From Phycisphaerae bacterium (GTDB lineage Bacteria > Planctomycetota > Phycisphaerae > JAJVII01), in NCBI GenBank assembly GCA_022072085.1, contig JAJVII010000020.1, positions 62,001-126,000 of the forward strand: a DNA stretch of 64,000 bases. Reading direction: 5' to 3'. The position numbers and the translations under genes were made by a program. The notes beneath the pieces are model-generated. The model saw nothing but the letters and a program-made list of their open reading frames with translations. It did not search any database and had not been told where the DNA came from. Positions 44,039-53,569 of this stretch are shown piece by piece. Within the stretch, counting starts at the first letter, position 1. The number at the start of each line of letters is the position of its first letter.

Positions 44039-46132
44039 ATGCAGAGCGTGAATTCGTTCGTTCGCTGGATGGCCTGGGGAGTGGCTCTGGGCGCGGTAGG
44101 CCTGCTGGCCCGACCGGCCTGGGGACAGACGGCCCCGCCGCCGGCCGAGGAATCGGCAGCGGGCGAGACGACGGCGTCGGTCCCCGACATGCCGGCGGCA
44201 GCCATCGCCGACTTTGCGACGGGCGCGCCGACGACCCAGCCTGACGCGGCGCCGGCGGCGTCCGCTCCGGCGCCGGTGGCCCAGGTCTCGGGCGGCAACC
44301 GGGGCGACCAGTTTGTATTCTCCGACGTGCACATCAAGGAGACCGAGCTGGCGGCGGCCCTGCGGATGCTGACGCTCCAGACCAAGGACAACGTCATCTT
44401 TTCCAGCAAGGTTGACGCGTCGCAGAAGGTGGAGGCCAACCTCTACAACGTCACCTTCGAGCAGGTGCTCAGTTCGTTGCTGACCCCGCTGGGTCTGACC
44501 CATCAGCGGCAGGGCAACTTCATCTACATCTACACGGTGAAGGAGCTGGAAGAGCGCAAGGCCAAGGAACGCCAGGCGGCGTCGCAGATTTTCAAGCTCA
44601 ACTACGTCACCGCCGCCGATGCGGCCGTGCTGATCAAGCCGTTGCTCAGCCAGTCCGGCCAGGTGGCCGTGACCGCCGCTCCGCAGACCGGAATCAGCAA
44701 GAGTCCCGAGACGACCGGCGGTGTGTCGTACGCCACTGAGGACGCGCTGGTGGTGGCCGACTATCCCGAGAACCTCCGGCAGATCGAGAAGGCGATCCGC
44801 ATGCTGGACGTGCGCCCGCGGCAGGTGCTGATCGAGGCGACGATCCTGCGGGCGACGCTGAACGAGGACAACACGCTGGGCGTGGACTTCAACGCCCTGG
44901 GCGGAATCGACTTCGCCAGCCTGACGGCGACGACCGCCGACAGTTCCGGCGGCGACGACAGTTCCTCCAGCACCGCGACGTCGTCGTCGTATCCCGGCAA
45001 TGCCACGTCGGTGGACGGGAACATGACGCGGCCGGACTTCAACAACACGACCTTCAACATCAAGACCGACTTCCTGGACCCCGCGCTGTTCCCCAAGGGC
45101 GGGTTCAGCTTCGGGTTCATCAAGAACAACGTCGCCGCCTTCGTGCGGGCCCTGGAAGAGGTGACCGACACGACCGTGGTGGCCAACCCGAAGATTCTCG
45201 CCCTGAACAAGCAGAAGGGCGAGATCATCGTCGGCCGCCGCGACGGCTACCTGACCACGATTCAGACCGACACCCAGCAGATTCAGAAGGTGGAGTTCCT
45301 GGAGACCGGCGTGCAGATGATCTTCAGGCCCTTCATCGCCAAGGACGGCTACGTCCGGCTGGAACTGCACCCCGAGGACAGCAGCGGCGCCCTGACGGCC
45401 GCCAATCTGCCCTTTGAGGAGACCACCGAAGTCACCACCAACGTGATGGTGAAGGACGGGCACACGATCGTGATCGGCGGCCTGTTCCGCGAGCAGACCA
45501 AGAGCGCCCGGGCCCAGGTCCCCTGGCTGGGCAACCTGCCCTACGCCGGCGTGTTGTTCCGCCGCAAGGCCGACGATACCGTCCGCGAGGAGGTCATCAT
45601 CCTGCTGACCGTCCACATCATCGAGGACAACCAGGCCTACGCCGAGGTCGGCGAGCAGGTGCTCCAGGACGTCGAGAAGATCCGCGTCGGGCTGCGTCAG
45701 AACCTGATGCCGCACGGACGCGAGCGTCTGGCCCAGGCCCACTACAAGCGGTCCCTGGAGCTGCTGGACGCCGGCAACACCGACAAGGCGCTGTGGGAAC
45801 TGGACATGGCCCTGCACCTTCAGCCGCGGTTCACGGAGGCGATCAACCTGCGGATCAAGCTGACCAACGAGCGGGCCTGGGACGGCAACGGTTCGCTGAT
45901 CCACAACTTCATCTACAACCGGCTGATCGGCGCCGAGGACCGCTGGATCGATTCGCTGGGACGCGAGCATCACCCGCTGGGACCGGCGCCCGACCTGCAC
46001 TCCTCGGAGTGGGGCCAGCCTGTCCGCTCGATCGAGCAGGGCTCCCTCAGGTCGCCGACCACGCAGCCGGATGACGACGGCGTGATCAACATGCCCTCGC
46101 CGATGTCCGAGGCGATGCAGCCGACGCCCTGA
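44039..46132 (+). CDS. Secretin (PilQ/GspD type) with C-terminal TPR-like extension
   Basis: 697 residues; AGGAG precedes the ATG. The signal peptide ends near AWG|Q. An Ala/Pro linker leads to an STN/N0 domain (FSDVHIKETELAAALRML, about 95-165), an N1-type domain (IFKLNYVTAADAAVLIKPLL; ENLRQIEKAIRMLDVRPRQVLIEATI, about 180-270) and the secretin beta-barrel (about 350-535) with VVANPKILALNKQKGEI, HTIVIGGLFREQT, VPWLGNLPYAGVLFR and EEVIILLTVHI. About 150 further residues are helical, one part TPR-like (LLDAGNTDKALWELDMALHLQP). That extension is unusual for PilQ. Confidence 0.92.
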   Translation: MQSVNSFVRWMAWGVALGAVGLLARPAWGQTAPPPAEESAAGETTASVPDMPAAAIADFATGAPTTQPDAAPAASAPAPVAQVSGGNRGDQFVFSDVHIKETELAAALRMLTLQTKDNVIFSSKVDASQKVEANLYNVTFEQVLSSLLTPLGLTHQRQGNFIYIYTVKELEERKAKERQAASQIFKLNYVTAADAAVLIKPLLSQSGQVAVTAAPQTGISKSPETTGGVSYATEDALVVADYPENLRQIEKAIRMLDVRPRQVLIEATILRATLNEDNTLGVDFNALGGIDFASLTATTADSSGGDDSSSSTATSSSYPGNATSVDGNMTRPDFNNTTFNIKTDFLDPALFPKGGFSFGFIKNNVAAFVRALEEVTDTTVVANPKILALNKQKGEIIVGRRDGYLTTIQTDTQQIQKVEFLETGVQMIFRPFIAKDGYVRLELHPEDSSGALTAANLPFEETTEVTTNVMVKDGHTIVIGGLFREQTKSARAQVPWLGNLPYAGVLFRRKADDTVREEVIILLTVHIIEDNQAYAEVGEQVLQDVEKIRVGLRQNLMPHGRERLAQAHYKRSLELLDAGNTDKALWELDMALHLQPRFTEAINLRIKLTNERAWDGNGSLIHNFIYNRLIGAEDRWIDSLGREHHPLGPAPDLHSSEWGQPVRSIEQGSLRSPTTQPDDDGVINMPSPMSEAMQPTP

Positions 46133-46143
46133 ATGACGACCTG

Positions 46144-46187
46144 ACGGGACGGCGCCGCCCGGGCTGACCAGGCGGCCCGTCCCCGTT
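46144..46187 (+). terminator. Hairpin after the secretin gene
   Basis: ACGGGACG and CCGCC pair with GGCGG and CGTCCCCGT around a 10-base loop, with one bulge and a small internal loop. Only a short T-run follows, so it is a weak terminator or a message-stabilising structure. Confidence 0.33.
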
Positions 46188-46269
46188 CGCGGGCTGCGGG
46201 GCGGCGGCGAAAGCGGCCGCCCACGCGGCGGATTCCGAAAACCCCGGGAGGGGCACAAAGGATTCGACC

Positions 46270-47577
46270 ATGACCGCACGTTTGACAAGGAAGTTCGCCG
46301 TCGTTTGCCTCTTCGCCGTCGCCGGGCCGGTCCTGATCGGCTGCGAGAACAACCACAGCAAGAACATGCAGCAGGCCGAGGCCCGCTGGGCCCGCGCCCG
46401 GGCGTCGGTCATGATGCAACTGGCCCAGCAGCAGTACGAGGCCGGCCAGCTCGACAAGGCCCTGGTCACCCTGGGCAAGGGCATCGAGACCGATCCGAAC
46501 TTTGCCCGGCTTCAAGTCCTCCGCGGGCAGATTCTCGCGGAGATGGGCCGCGACCAGGCGGCGGCCAAGTGCTTCGAGCTGGCCATCGCGATGGACCCGC
46601 GGTCGGCTGAGGCCCGCTACGCGATGGGCGTGCAGATGGAGAAGTGGCGGCAGTTCGACAAGGCCGCCGCCTGCTACCAGGACGCCCACGACCTGGAGCC
46701 CAACAACATCCACTTCGTGGTGGCGCTGGCTGAGATCCTCGGCCAGCTCAACCGCACCGGCGAGGCACTGGAACTGATCGACCGCACGCTGGCGGTCCAG
46801 GAGCAGTCGGTCGCCCTGCGGGTCACCGCCGGCGGGCTGTGCACCGCCCGCGGGGACTACGAAGGGGCGGTGAATTATTACCGCGACGCCGCCCGGCTGG
46901 CCAACGACGACAGCGACGTCACCTGCTCGCTGGCGATGGCCTACTTCCATTGCAACCAGTTCGACAAGGCCCGCACGCTCCTGGAGCAGATCGTCCAGGA
47001 GAGCAAGAGCCCCGAGGCCGAGGAGGACGTGAACGTCGAGCAGCCCGTCCGCACGATTGCGATGGGCGAGGTCTACACGACGCTGGGCGACTGCTACCTG
47101 GCGACCAACCAGGTCCGTCAGGCGCGCGAATGCTTCGACAAGGTGGTCCAGCTTCACCCCGACCAGGCCGGCGCCTGGGAGAACGTCGGCAAGGTGGCCC
47201 TGCACCAGGGCCGCTGGGGCGACGCCCTGACGGCGGCCCAGCGGGCGGTGGCGATGAACCCCAAGTCGCCGACGGCCTACATGATCCGCGGCTTCGCCCT
47301 GAGCAACCAGGGCTACGTGGACCAGGCGCTGGCGGCGTTTCAGTCGGCCCACCGGCTGGCTCCGCGCGACGTGCTGCTGCTCTGCCTGCTGGCTGACAGT
47401 TATCGCAAGCTCGGCGACCTGGGCAACGCCCGCTCGGTGCTGGTGACGGCGCTGAAGATTGCCCCGACCGACCCGCTGGCTGGGCGAATGATGAACGAAC
47501 TGGCCAAGGCCCAGTTCAAGGACCTGCCCGGCGGGGCAGCCGGCGGGACGGCGACCGCGGGCGTGAACGTGCAGTAG
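46270..47577 (+). CDS. TPR-repeat lipoprotein
   Basis: 435 residues. The signal peptide ends in a lipobox (VLIGC, Cys about 24), placing it on a membrane facing the periplasm. At least eight tetratricopeptide units follow (for example YEAGQLDKALVTLGKGIETDPN, EKWRQFDKAAACYQDAHDLEPN, NQGYVDQALAAFQSAHRLAP). By position right after the secretin it may serve as a pilotin-like PilF/PilW protein that helps secretin assembly. PilF usually has about six TPRs and 250 residues, so this one is larger. Confidence 0.8.
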   Translation: MTARLTRKFAVVCLFAVAGPVLIGCENNHSKNMQQAEARWARARASVMMQLAQQQYEAGQLDKALVTLGKGIETDPNFARLQVLRGQILAEMGRDQAAAKCFELAIAMDPRSAEARYAMGVQMEKWRQFDKAAACYQDAHDLEPNNIHFVVALAEILGQLNRTGEALELIDRTLAVQEQSVALRVTAGGLCTARGDYEGAVNYYRDAARLANDDSDVTCSLAMAYFHCNQFDKARTLLEQIVQESKSPEAEEDVNVEQPVRTIAMGEVYTTLGDCYLATNQVRQARECFDKVVQLHPDQAGAWENVGKVALHQGRWGDALTAAQRAVAMNPKSPTAYMIRGFALSNQGYVDQALAAFQSAHRLAPRDVLLLCLLADSYRKLGDLGNARSVLVTALKIAPTDPLAGRMMNELAKAQFKDLPGGAAGGTATAGVNVQ

Positions 47578-47741
47578 TGAGACGAGGCGGCCCCAGCCGA
47601 TCGAGGGCAGTGCAGGCTGCGGCTGCGGGAGCGCAACGATGAGGCAGTTCGAGTGACGGAGGGGTCCGTAACGCAGACGGCGGAGGGCGGATCGGCCTTC
47701 CCCTCGCGGCCCCCCGGCATTCGACGTGAGCGGAACGATCC

Positions 47742-49184
47742 ATGGGAACCGCGAGACGGTTGATTCTGGTGCTGATCGTCCTGATCGCGTTGGCGTCGAG
47801 CACCGCCTATTACGCCACTGAGATGAGCCTGCGCGGCGTCCCGGTGCGCGAGCGCGTGATGGGCTGGCTGGCTGTCGGGCTGACCAGCAGCGTCTGCGCC
47901 CTGGTGATGGTCATCATCTGGCGGTCGCTGGGCAAGACGGTGCAGATCGTCCGCCACCAGCTCTCGCTGCTGGAGGGCAGCGGCGAGGTCGGGCTGATCA
48001 TGGTCGACAGCCACGACGAGCTGGGCATGCTGGTCCAGGAATTCAACCACTACCTGACGCGAATCAAGAGCCGCTTCGAGCAGGTCAAGCTCCAGAAGCG
48101 CGAGTTGGACATCCAGATCCGCGTCGCCGACGTGGAGAAGAAGCACACCGAGGCGATCATCTTCTCGATCTCCGACGCGGTCGTGGTCACCGACAGCTTC
48201 GACGAGCTCGTGCTGGCCAACGAGGCCGCGGAGCGCACCTTCGGCTTCCGGATGTCCGAGTGCTATCGCCAGCCGGTCGGGCAGGTGATCCGGGATCCGC
48301 AGTTCGTGCGGCTGATCTCCGACGCCCGGGGCGAGAACATGGAGCATCGCCGGCGCGTGGTGGAATACTCCGGGAAGGTGGAAGGCCAGCCGCGGAGCTT
48401 CAACGTTACGCTTTCAGGGGTGATGGATTCCAAGGGCCGCTGCAACGGCGTCGTGGCCGTGATGCACGACGTGACGCGCGAGAAGGAGATAGCGGCCATG
48501 AAGACCGACTTCGTCTCCAATGTCTCGCACGAGCTGCGCACCCCGCTGTCGTCGATCAAGGCCTACGTCGAGATGCTCGTGGACGGCGAAGCCGAGGACG
48601 AGCAGACCCGCCGCGAGTTCTACGACATCATCCAGAACGAGACCGACCGGCTGGGCCGCCTGATCGACAACATCCTGAACATCAGCCGCATCGAGTCGGG
48701 CGTGATCCGGATCAACAAGCAGCCGCTGGCGCTGACCAGCGTGATCAAGGACGCGCTGGAGGTGGCCAAGCCGCAGGCGGCGGCCAAGCAGATCGAGCTG
48801 ATCGACCAGCTCTCGGTAGTCTGCCACCAGGTGAACGCCGACCGCGACATGCTCTATCAGGCGGTGCTGAACCTGCTGAGCAACGCGATCAAGTACACCC
48901 CCGCGGGCGGCAGCGTGACGGTGCGGTCGGTTTCCGACGACGCTCGGCACCTGGTCCGCGTGGAGGTCAAGGACACCGGCGTGGGCCTGAGCCCCGAGGA
49001 CCAGGCCCACATCTTCGAGAAATTCTACCGCGTCGAGGCGAGCAAGAACATGGCCAAGGGAACCGGGCTGGGCCTGAGCCTGGTCAAGCACATTATCGAG
49101 ACCGTTCACGAAGGCGAGATGGGCGTATTCAGCCGGCTGGGACAGGGAAGCACGTTCTACTTCCAGTTGCGGCTGTGCGATTGA
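47742..49184 (+). CDS. Membrane sensor histidine kinase (HAMP-PAS-HisKA-HATPase)
   Basis: 480 residues. Two membrane helices (about 6-26 and 41-62) with almost no periplasmic loop, then a HAMP-like linker and coiled coil (DELGMLVQEFNHYLTRIKSRFEQVKLQKRELD). A PAS domain (IIFSISDAVVVTDSFDELVLANEAAERTFGF, about 140-245) precedes the H-box SNVSHELRTPLSSIKAY (His about 263), N-box LYQAVLNLLSNAIKYTPAGG, G1 VKDTGVGLSPEDQ and G2 KGTGLGLSLVKHIIE. This is PhoR/ResE-like. The short loop suggests it senses a membrane or cytoplasmic cue. The receiver gene follows after 38 bases. Confidence 0.92.
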   Translation: MGTARRLILVLIVLIALASSTAYYATEMSLRGVPVRERVMGWLAVGLTSSVCALVMVIIWRSLGKTVQIVRHQLSLLEGSGEVGLIMVDSHDELGMLVQEFNHYLTRIKSRFEQVKLQKRELDIQIRVADVEKKHTEAIIFSISDAVVVTDSFDELVLANEAAERTFGFRMSECYRQPVGQVIRDPQFVRLISDARGENMEHRRRVVEYSGKVEGQPRSFNVTLSGVMDSKGRCNGVVAVMHDVTREKEIAAMKTDFVSNVSHELRTPLSSIKAYVEMLVDGEAEDEQTRREFYDIIQNETDRLGRLIDNILNISRIESGVIRINKQPLALTSVIKDALEVAKPQAAAKQIELIDQLSVVCHQVNADRDMLYQAVLNLLSNAIKYTPAGGSVTVRSVSDDARHLVRVEVKDTGVGLSPEDQAHIFEKFYRVEASKNMAKGTGLGLSLVKHIIETVHEGEMGVFSRLGQGSTFYFQLRLCD

Positions 49185-49222
49185 CCGGGGAGGGACCGGC
49201 CCGGCGCCGGGGAGGAGTTGTG

Positions 49223-49615
49223 ATGTCCAAGCGGATCATGGTGGTCGACGACGAGGCCCACATCCTGCACGTGGTTTCCCTGAAACTGCGGAACGCGGGT
49301 TACGAGGTGCAGACGGCCGGCGACGGCGAGGAGGCCCTGGAACTGGCCCTGGCCGAGCCGCCCGATCTGCTGATTACGGATTACCACATGCCGGTGATGA
49401 ACGGCGTCCAGCTTTGCTCCCAGTTGCGGGCGCACGAGCAGCTCAAGTCCATCCCGGCGGTGATGTTGACGGCGCGGGGCTATGCCCTGGAGCCCGAGGA
49501 CATGGAGAAGACGGGCATCCTCACGCTGCTGAGCAAGCCGTTCAGCCCGCGCGAGCTGCTCGCGGTCGTCCAGCAGGTGCTGGAAGGCAACGGCGTCGCG
49601 CAGGGCGCCGAGTAG
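49223..49615 (+). CDS. Single-domain response regulator (CheY-like)
   Basis: 130 residues with a GGAGGAG ribosome-binding site. Acidic pair D9/D10, phospho-acceptor Asp53 (LLITDYHMPVMNG), Thr in VMLTARG and Lys in LLSKPFSPREL are all present. No output domain exists, so it must act by protein contact, as in pilus or motility control. It is the likely partner of the kinase just upstream, and the HD-GYP protein downstream is a candidate target. Confidence 0.92.
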   Translation: MSKRIMVVDDEAHILHVVSLKLRNAGYEVQTAGDGEEALELALAEPPDLLITDYHMPVMNGVQLCSQLRAHEQLKSIPAVMLTARGYALEPEDMEKTGILTLLSKPFSPRELLAVVQQVLEGNGVAQGAE

Positions 49616-49672
49616 TGTGGCGGATTTTCAGTCATCGTGCCGGCAGGCGGCCGGCTTCTTGAAAGACAGGCC

Positions 49673-51463
49673 ATGGACACATTGGAACCCGAATCCAAGT
49701 CGTTGCCGAGCCGGGCGGGGGATGCTGCCGGCCAGGCCCTGAAGGTCGTCTCGGCGGCTGACGCGCCCGCGTCGCCGGCCGTCGCCGGCTCGTGGGCCTG
49801 GCTGAGCGACGTGATCGGCCAGCTTGCCAGCCTGGGTCTGCACGCCGTGGTATACGATGAGAAGGGTCAACTGGTTCTGGCTGCGCCGGCGCCTGCACCC
49901 TTCTTCAAGATGGTCGCTCCCAGATGCCTGCCGGCCTGCTCGATGGGGCACAGGGCCGCGGAAATCGTTGGTAACGTCGAAGCCAAGGACGTGGCCGCCT
50001 GCATCCCCGGCGTCTACACGATCTTCGTGCCCGTCCTGCGCCGCCGTCGCAGGATCGGCGTCGTCGCCGCGTGCCTGGTCTGTCGCGACCTGGCCGACTC
50101 CGAGGAGTTCGCCCACTTCTGCCAGCGTCACGGCTTCGACCGTGAGGCGCTGCTGCGGATGGGCGCCCAACAGGCCCGCTTCGAATCCAGCCAGCTCTCC
50201 ACCGTGCGGCTGACCGTCCGGCTGCTGGTCGACCAGGCCGTCGCCCGCCACCAGGCCGACCAGGAGCTGTCGGAGCTGAGCCTGAACCTGACCAACACCT
50301 ACGAAGAGCTGAACCTGGTCTACCGGATGTCGGCCGGCATGAAGGTGACCGAGAAGCCCGGCGACTACCTCAACGGCGTGGGCAGCGAACTGCTGGAGGT
50401 CATGGGCGTCGAGTCGCTGGCGATCCGTTACTTCCGCCCGGACGAGCCGCTGATCAGCGAGCACATCGGCGTCGGCGCCGAACTGACCACGCCGTCGATC
50501 GAGCAGACGCTGTGGGACGAGCTGCTGGGCTACTTCGAGGCCGGCCGATCCGAGATCGTCAACAACCGCGTGGGCGAGATCGACGAATCCGCGCCGCTGC
50601 GGTCGCTGGCCCACCACCGCCGGGTCCGGCAGCTGGCCGCCGTGCCGATGCTCCGCAACGGCAAGCTGCTGGGCGCGATGGTGGCGATGAACAAGCTGGC
50701 CGAGGACTTCGACTCGGTCGACGTGAAGCTGATGCGGTCGATCGCCGACGAGGCGGGCGTGTTCCTCGAGAACGCGTTCCTCTACGAAGATCTCCAGCAA
50801 CTGCTGATCGGCATGTTGCGGGCGCTGACCAGCGCGATCGACGCGAAGGATCCGTACACCTGCGGCCATTCCGAGCGCGTGGCGGCCATCTCGGCGCAGA
50901 TCGCCCGGTCCGCGGGGCTGGACGAGAAGACGGTCGGCCGCGTCTACCTGTCGGGCCTGCTGCACGACATCGGCAAGATCGGCGTGCCCGAGGCGGTGCT
51001 GACCAAGCCCGGTCGGCTGACCAAGGCCGAGTTCGCGGTGATGAAGAAGCACCCCGAGATCGGCGCCCGTATCCTGGCCGGCATCAAGCAGGTCCAGGAC
51101 ATCGTGCCCGGCGTGCTCTATCACCACGAGCGGATGGACGGGCGAGGCTATCCCGAGGGGCTCACGGCGGCGAACATCCCGCTGTTCGGGCGGATCGTCG
51201 GGCTGGCCGACTGCTTCGACGCGATGACCAGCAACCGCACCTATCGGCGGGCCCTGCCGCTGGAGGTGACGCTGACGGAAATCCGGCGGTTCGCCGGGAC
51301 GCAGTTCGACCCCGAACTGGTCGAGGCGTTCTTCCGGATCGATCCGCGCAAACTGATCCAGGAAACGCGGCAGGTGAACCCGAACGACCCGCTGGCCAAC
51401 GTGGTCCGCAACAGCGGGGCGCTGCTCGGATTCGACGCGGCGCCGGTCAGCCTGCTGCCGTGA
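49673..51463 (+). CDS. GAF / HD-GYP domain protein, putative c-di-GMP phosphodiesterase
   Basis: 596 residues from MDTLEP. The N-terminal sensor region (about 45-170) has Cys residues spaced as in redox- or ligand-sensing PocR-like domains (RCLPACSMGHR, VAACIPGVYTI, ACLVCRDL). A GAF domain follows (about 215-375). The HD-GYP domain (about 395-570) has HSERVA, HDIGKIG, the proton-donor Lys in LTKPGRLT, HPEIGARIL, HHERMDGRGYPEGL and DCFDAMTSNRTYR, all metal and GYP residues intact. The family hydrolyses c-di-GMP. It lies inside a locus headed by a c-di-GMP riboswitch, suggesting local feedback. Confidence 0.88.
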   Translation: MDTLEPESKSLPSRAGDAAGQALKVVSAADAPASPAVAGSWAWLSDVIGQLASLGLHAVVYDEKGQLVLAAPAPAPFFKMVAPRCLPACSMGHRAAEIVGNVEAKDVAACIPGVYTIFVPVLRRRRRIGVVAACLVCRDLADSEEFAHFCQRHGFDREALLRMGAQQARFESSQLSTVRLTVRLLVDQAVARHQADQELSELSLNLTNTYEELNLVYRMSAGMKVTEKPGDYLNGVGSELLEVMGVESLAIRYFRPDEPLISEHIGVGAELTTPSIEQTLWDELLGYFEAGRSEIVNNRVGEIDESAPLRSLAHHRRVRQLAAVPMLRNGKLLGAMVAMNKLAEDFDSVDVKLMRSIADEAGVFLENAFLYEDLQQLLIGMLRALTSAIDAKDPYTCGHSERVAAISAQIARSAGLDEKTVGRVYLSGLLHDIGKIGVPEAVLTKPGRLTKAEFAVMKKHPEIGARILAGIKQVQDIVPGVLYHHERMDGRGYPEGLTAANIPLFGRIVGLADCFDAMTSNRTYRRALPLEVTLTEIRRFAGTQFDPELVEAFFRIDPRKLIQETRQVNPNDPLANVVRNSGALLGFDAAPVSLLP

Positions 51464-51476
51464 GAGGAAGAAGGCG

Positions 51477-51812
51477 ATGAACATCAGCCACGAAAACTAC
51501 GGACACGTCACGGTGCTCTCGCTCCGCGGGGAGTTCACCAACGACGACGTGGAGAACTTCCAGCGGGTGGCCAACGACCAGATCAGCCACGACGTGCGCG
51601 ACCTGGTGATCGACCTGGAGAAGGTGCCGTTCGTGGACTCGGCGGCGCTGGAGGCGATGCTGGCTCTGCGGGACCAGGCGGCCGAGCAGATGGGCATGGT
51701 CAAGCTTGCAGGCGCTGACGAGAACGTCGCGCGGATCCTGTCGCTGACCCGCCTGGACCATCAGTTCGAGACGCACGGAGACATGATCGAGGCGGTCAAG
51801 AGCTTCCGTTAA
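51477..51812 (+). CDS. STAS-domain protein (anti-sigma-factor-antagonist-like)
   Basis: 111 residues. A complete STAS fold: VTVLSLRGEFTNDDVENF, then LVIDLEKVPFVDSAALEAML, with Ser55 in the DSAALE motif as the likely phosphorylation site, as in SpoIIAA-type proteins. It starts 13 bases after the HD-GYP gene. No SpoIIAB-type kinase is in the window, so the partner is unknown. It may be a switch in pilus regulation. Confidence 0.87.
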   Translation: MNISHENYGHVTVLSLRGEFTNDDVENFQRVANDQISHDVRDLVIDLEKVPFVDSAALEAMLALRDQAAEQMGMVKLAGADENVARILSLTRLDHQFETHGDMIEAVKSFR

Positions 51813-51848
51813 GCCGACCGGAGCAGACGGCGTGAGCGAGGAAGGATC

Positions 51849-53558
51849 ATGGTAGAAGCGATCAAACTGAAGAAACAGGTCGGCGAGGTTCTGCTGGAGC
51901 GGGGCTGGCTGACGACCGGGCAACTGGAGCAGGCCCTGGCCGCCCAGAAGAAGGAAGGCCACCAGCGGCTGCTCGGCGAGATGCTCATCGAGCTGGGCTT
52001 CGTCACCGAGGAGCAGGTCACCGAGGCGCTGGCCGAGGGCTACGGCGTGCCGTTCGCCCGCATCTCGCCCAAGGTGGCCGACGCGAAGATCATCGACGTG
52101 CTGCCGCGCGACTTCCTGGAGAAGCACTCGATCCTGCCGCTGTTCAAGGTCAACCGCCAGCTCACCGTGGCCATGACCGAGCCGGCCAACGTCTTCCTGA
52201 TCGAAGAGATCGAGCGGATGACCGAGTGCGAGGTGCTCGTCGTCGCCGCGTCGGGCAAGGACATCAAGAACACGCTGACGACGCACATGCCGTCGGCCAA
52301 CATCTTCGTGATCGACGAGATCATCGAGGACGTGCAGCTCGACCAGTTCTCCGTGGTCGAGGAGCAGCCCGAGGACATCGGCAACCTCGAGGACATCGCC
52401 GGGCACAGCCCGGTGGTCAAGCTGGTCAACTACCTGCTCTACAACGCGGTCAAGGAAGGCGCCAGCGACATCCACATCGAGCCGGACGAGCACCACCTGC
52501 GCGTGCGCTACCGCATCGACGGCCGCCTGTTCGAGAAGATCCGCCCGCCGCTCCAGATGCACCCGGCCGTGGTCAGTCGCGTGAAGATCATGGCCCGGAT
52601 GGACATCTCCGAGCGCCGCCTGCCGCAGGACGGCGGCATCCACGTGCTGATGCAGCGCCGACCGATCGACCTGCGCGTCAGCACGATGCCCGGCAAGCAC
52701 GGCGAGAAGGTGGTCATCCGCGTCATCGACAACCGCGCGGTGCTGGTCAGCCTGGACAAGCTGGGCTTCAACTACGAGATGCTCAAGCTGTTCCGCAAGG
52801 AGATCGTCCGGCCGCACGGCATGGTCCTGGTCACCGGGCCCACCGGCAGCGGCAAGAGCACGACGCTCTACTCGGTGCTCAACGAACTGGCCAGCGAGGA
52901 GGTCAACGTCTGCACCGTCGAGGACCCGATCGAGTTCAACCTGCCCTGGATCAACCAGTTTCAGGTGAACGACAAGATCGGCTTCACCTTCGCCAACGCC
53001 CTGCGGGCGCTGCTGCGGCAGGACCCCGACATCATCATGGTCGGCGAAATCCGCGACCAGGACACCGCCCGCATCGCCACGCAGGCGTCGCTGACCGGGC
53101 ACATGGTCTTCTCCACGCTGCACACCAACGACGCCCCCGGCGCGATCACGCGGCTGTTCAACATCGGCGTCGAGCCGTACCTCGTCGCCGCGTCGATGAC
53201 CGCAATCGTGGCCCAGCGGCTGGTCCGCAAGATCTGCACCAACTGCAAGGAGCCCTACGATCCGCCGATCAACATCCGCCGGGCGATCGAGAAGATCGGC
53301 GGTGAGTTCGACACGCTCTATCGCGGCGTCGGCTGCAAGCGATGCCACAGCACCGGCTACGCCGGCCGCATCGGCATCTACGAGCTGATCGTTCCCTCCG
53401 ACGAGCTGCGCGACGCGATCGCCGCGGGCAAGAACCTGGGCGACCTGCGGCAGATCGCCCGCAAGGAAGGCTACGTCGGACTGCGCGAGGACGGCCTGAG
53501 CAAGGTGAAGGCCGGCATCACCAGCCCCGACGAAATCTTCACCGCGACGGCGATGTAG
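51849..53558 (+). CDS. pilB: PilB/GspE assembly ATPase with MshEN-like N-terminus
   Basis: 569 residues. Residues about 10-60 contain two successive copies of an MshEN-type motif: GEVLLERGWLTTGQLEQALAAQ and, after 6 residues, LLGEMLIELGFVTEEQVTEAL. In MshE such motifs bind c-di-GMP. The first copy lacks the usual Arg-Leu-Gly lead (KQVG) and the second lacks the final Gln. Walker A GPTGSGKST is near 329, the Asp box TVEDPIEFNLPWINQFQVN, Walker B PDIIMVGEIRDQDTARIA and His box HMVFSTLHTND follow. The zinc tetracysteine CTNC...CKRCH lies near 462-500. It powers pilus extension or secretion. Confidence 0.93.
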   Translation: MVEAIKLKKQVGEVLLERGWLTTGQLEQALAAQKKEGHQRLLGEMLIELGFVTEEQVTEALAEGYGVPFARISPKVADAKIIDVLPRDFLEKHSILPLFKVNRQLTVAMTEPANVFLIEEIERMTECEVLVVAASGKDIKNTLTTHMPSANIFVIDEIIEDVQLDQFSVVEEQPEDIGNLEDIAGHSPVVKLVNYLLYNAVKEGASDIHIEPDEHHLRVRYRIDGRLFEKIRPPLQMHPAVVSRVKIMARMDISERRLPQDGGIHVLMQRRPIDLRVSTMPGKHGEKVVIRVIDNRAVLVSLDKLGFNYEMLKLFRKEIVRPHGMVLVTGPTGSGKSTTLYSVLNELASEEVNVCTVEDPIEFNLPWINQFQVNDKIGFTFANALRALLRQDPDIIMVGEIRDQDTARIATQASLTGHMVFSTLHTNDAPGAITRLFNIGVEPYLVAASMTAIVAQRLVRKICTNCKEPYDPPINIRRAIEKIGGEFDTLYRGVGCKRCHSTGYAGRIGIYELIVPSDELRDAIAAGKNLGDLRQIARKEGYVGLREDGLSKVKAGITSPDEIFTATAM

Positions 53559-53569
53559 AAGAAGAACTG

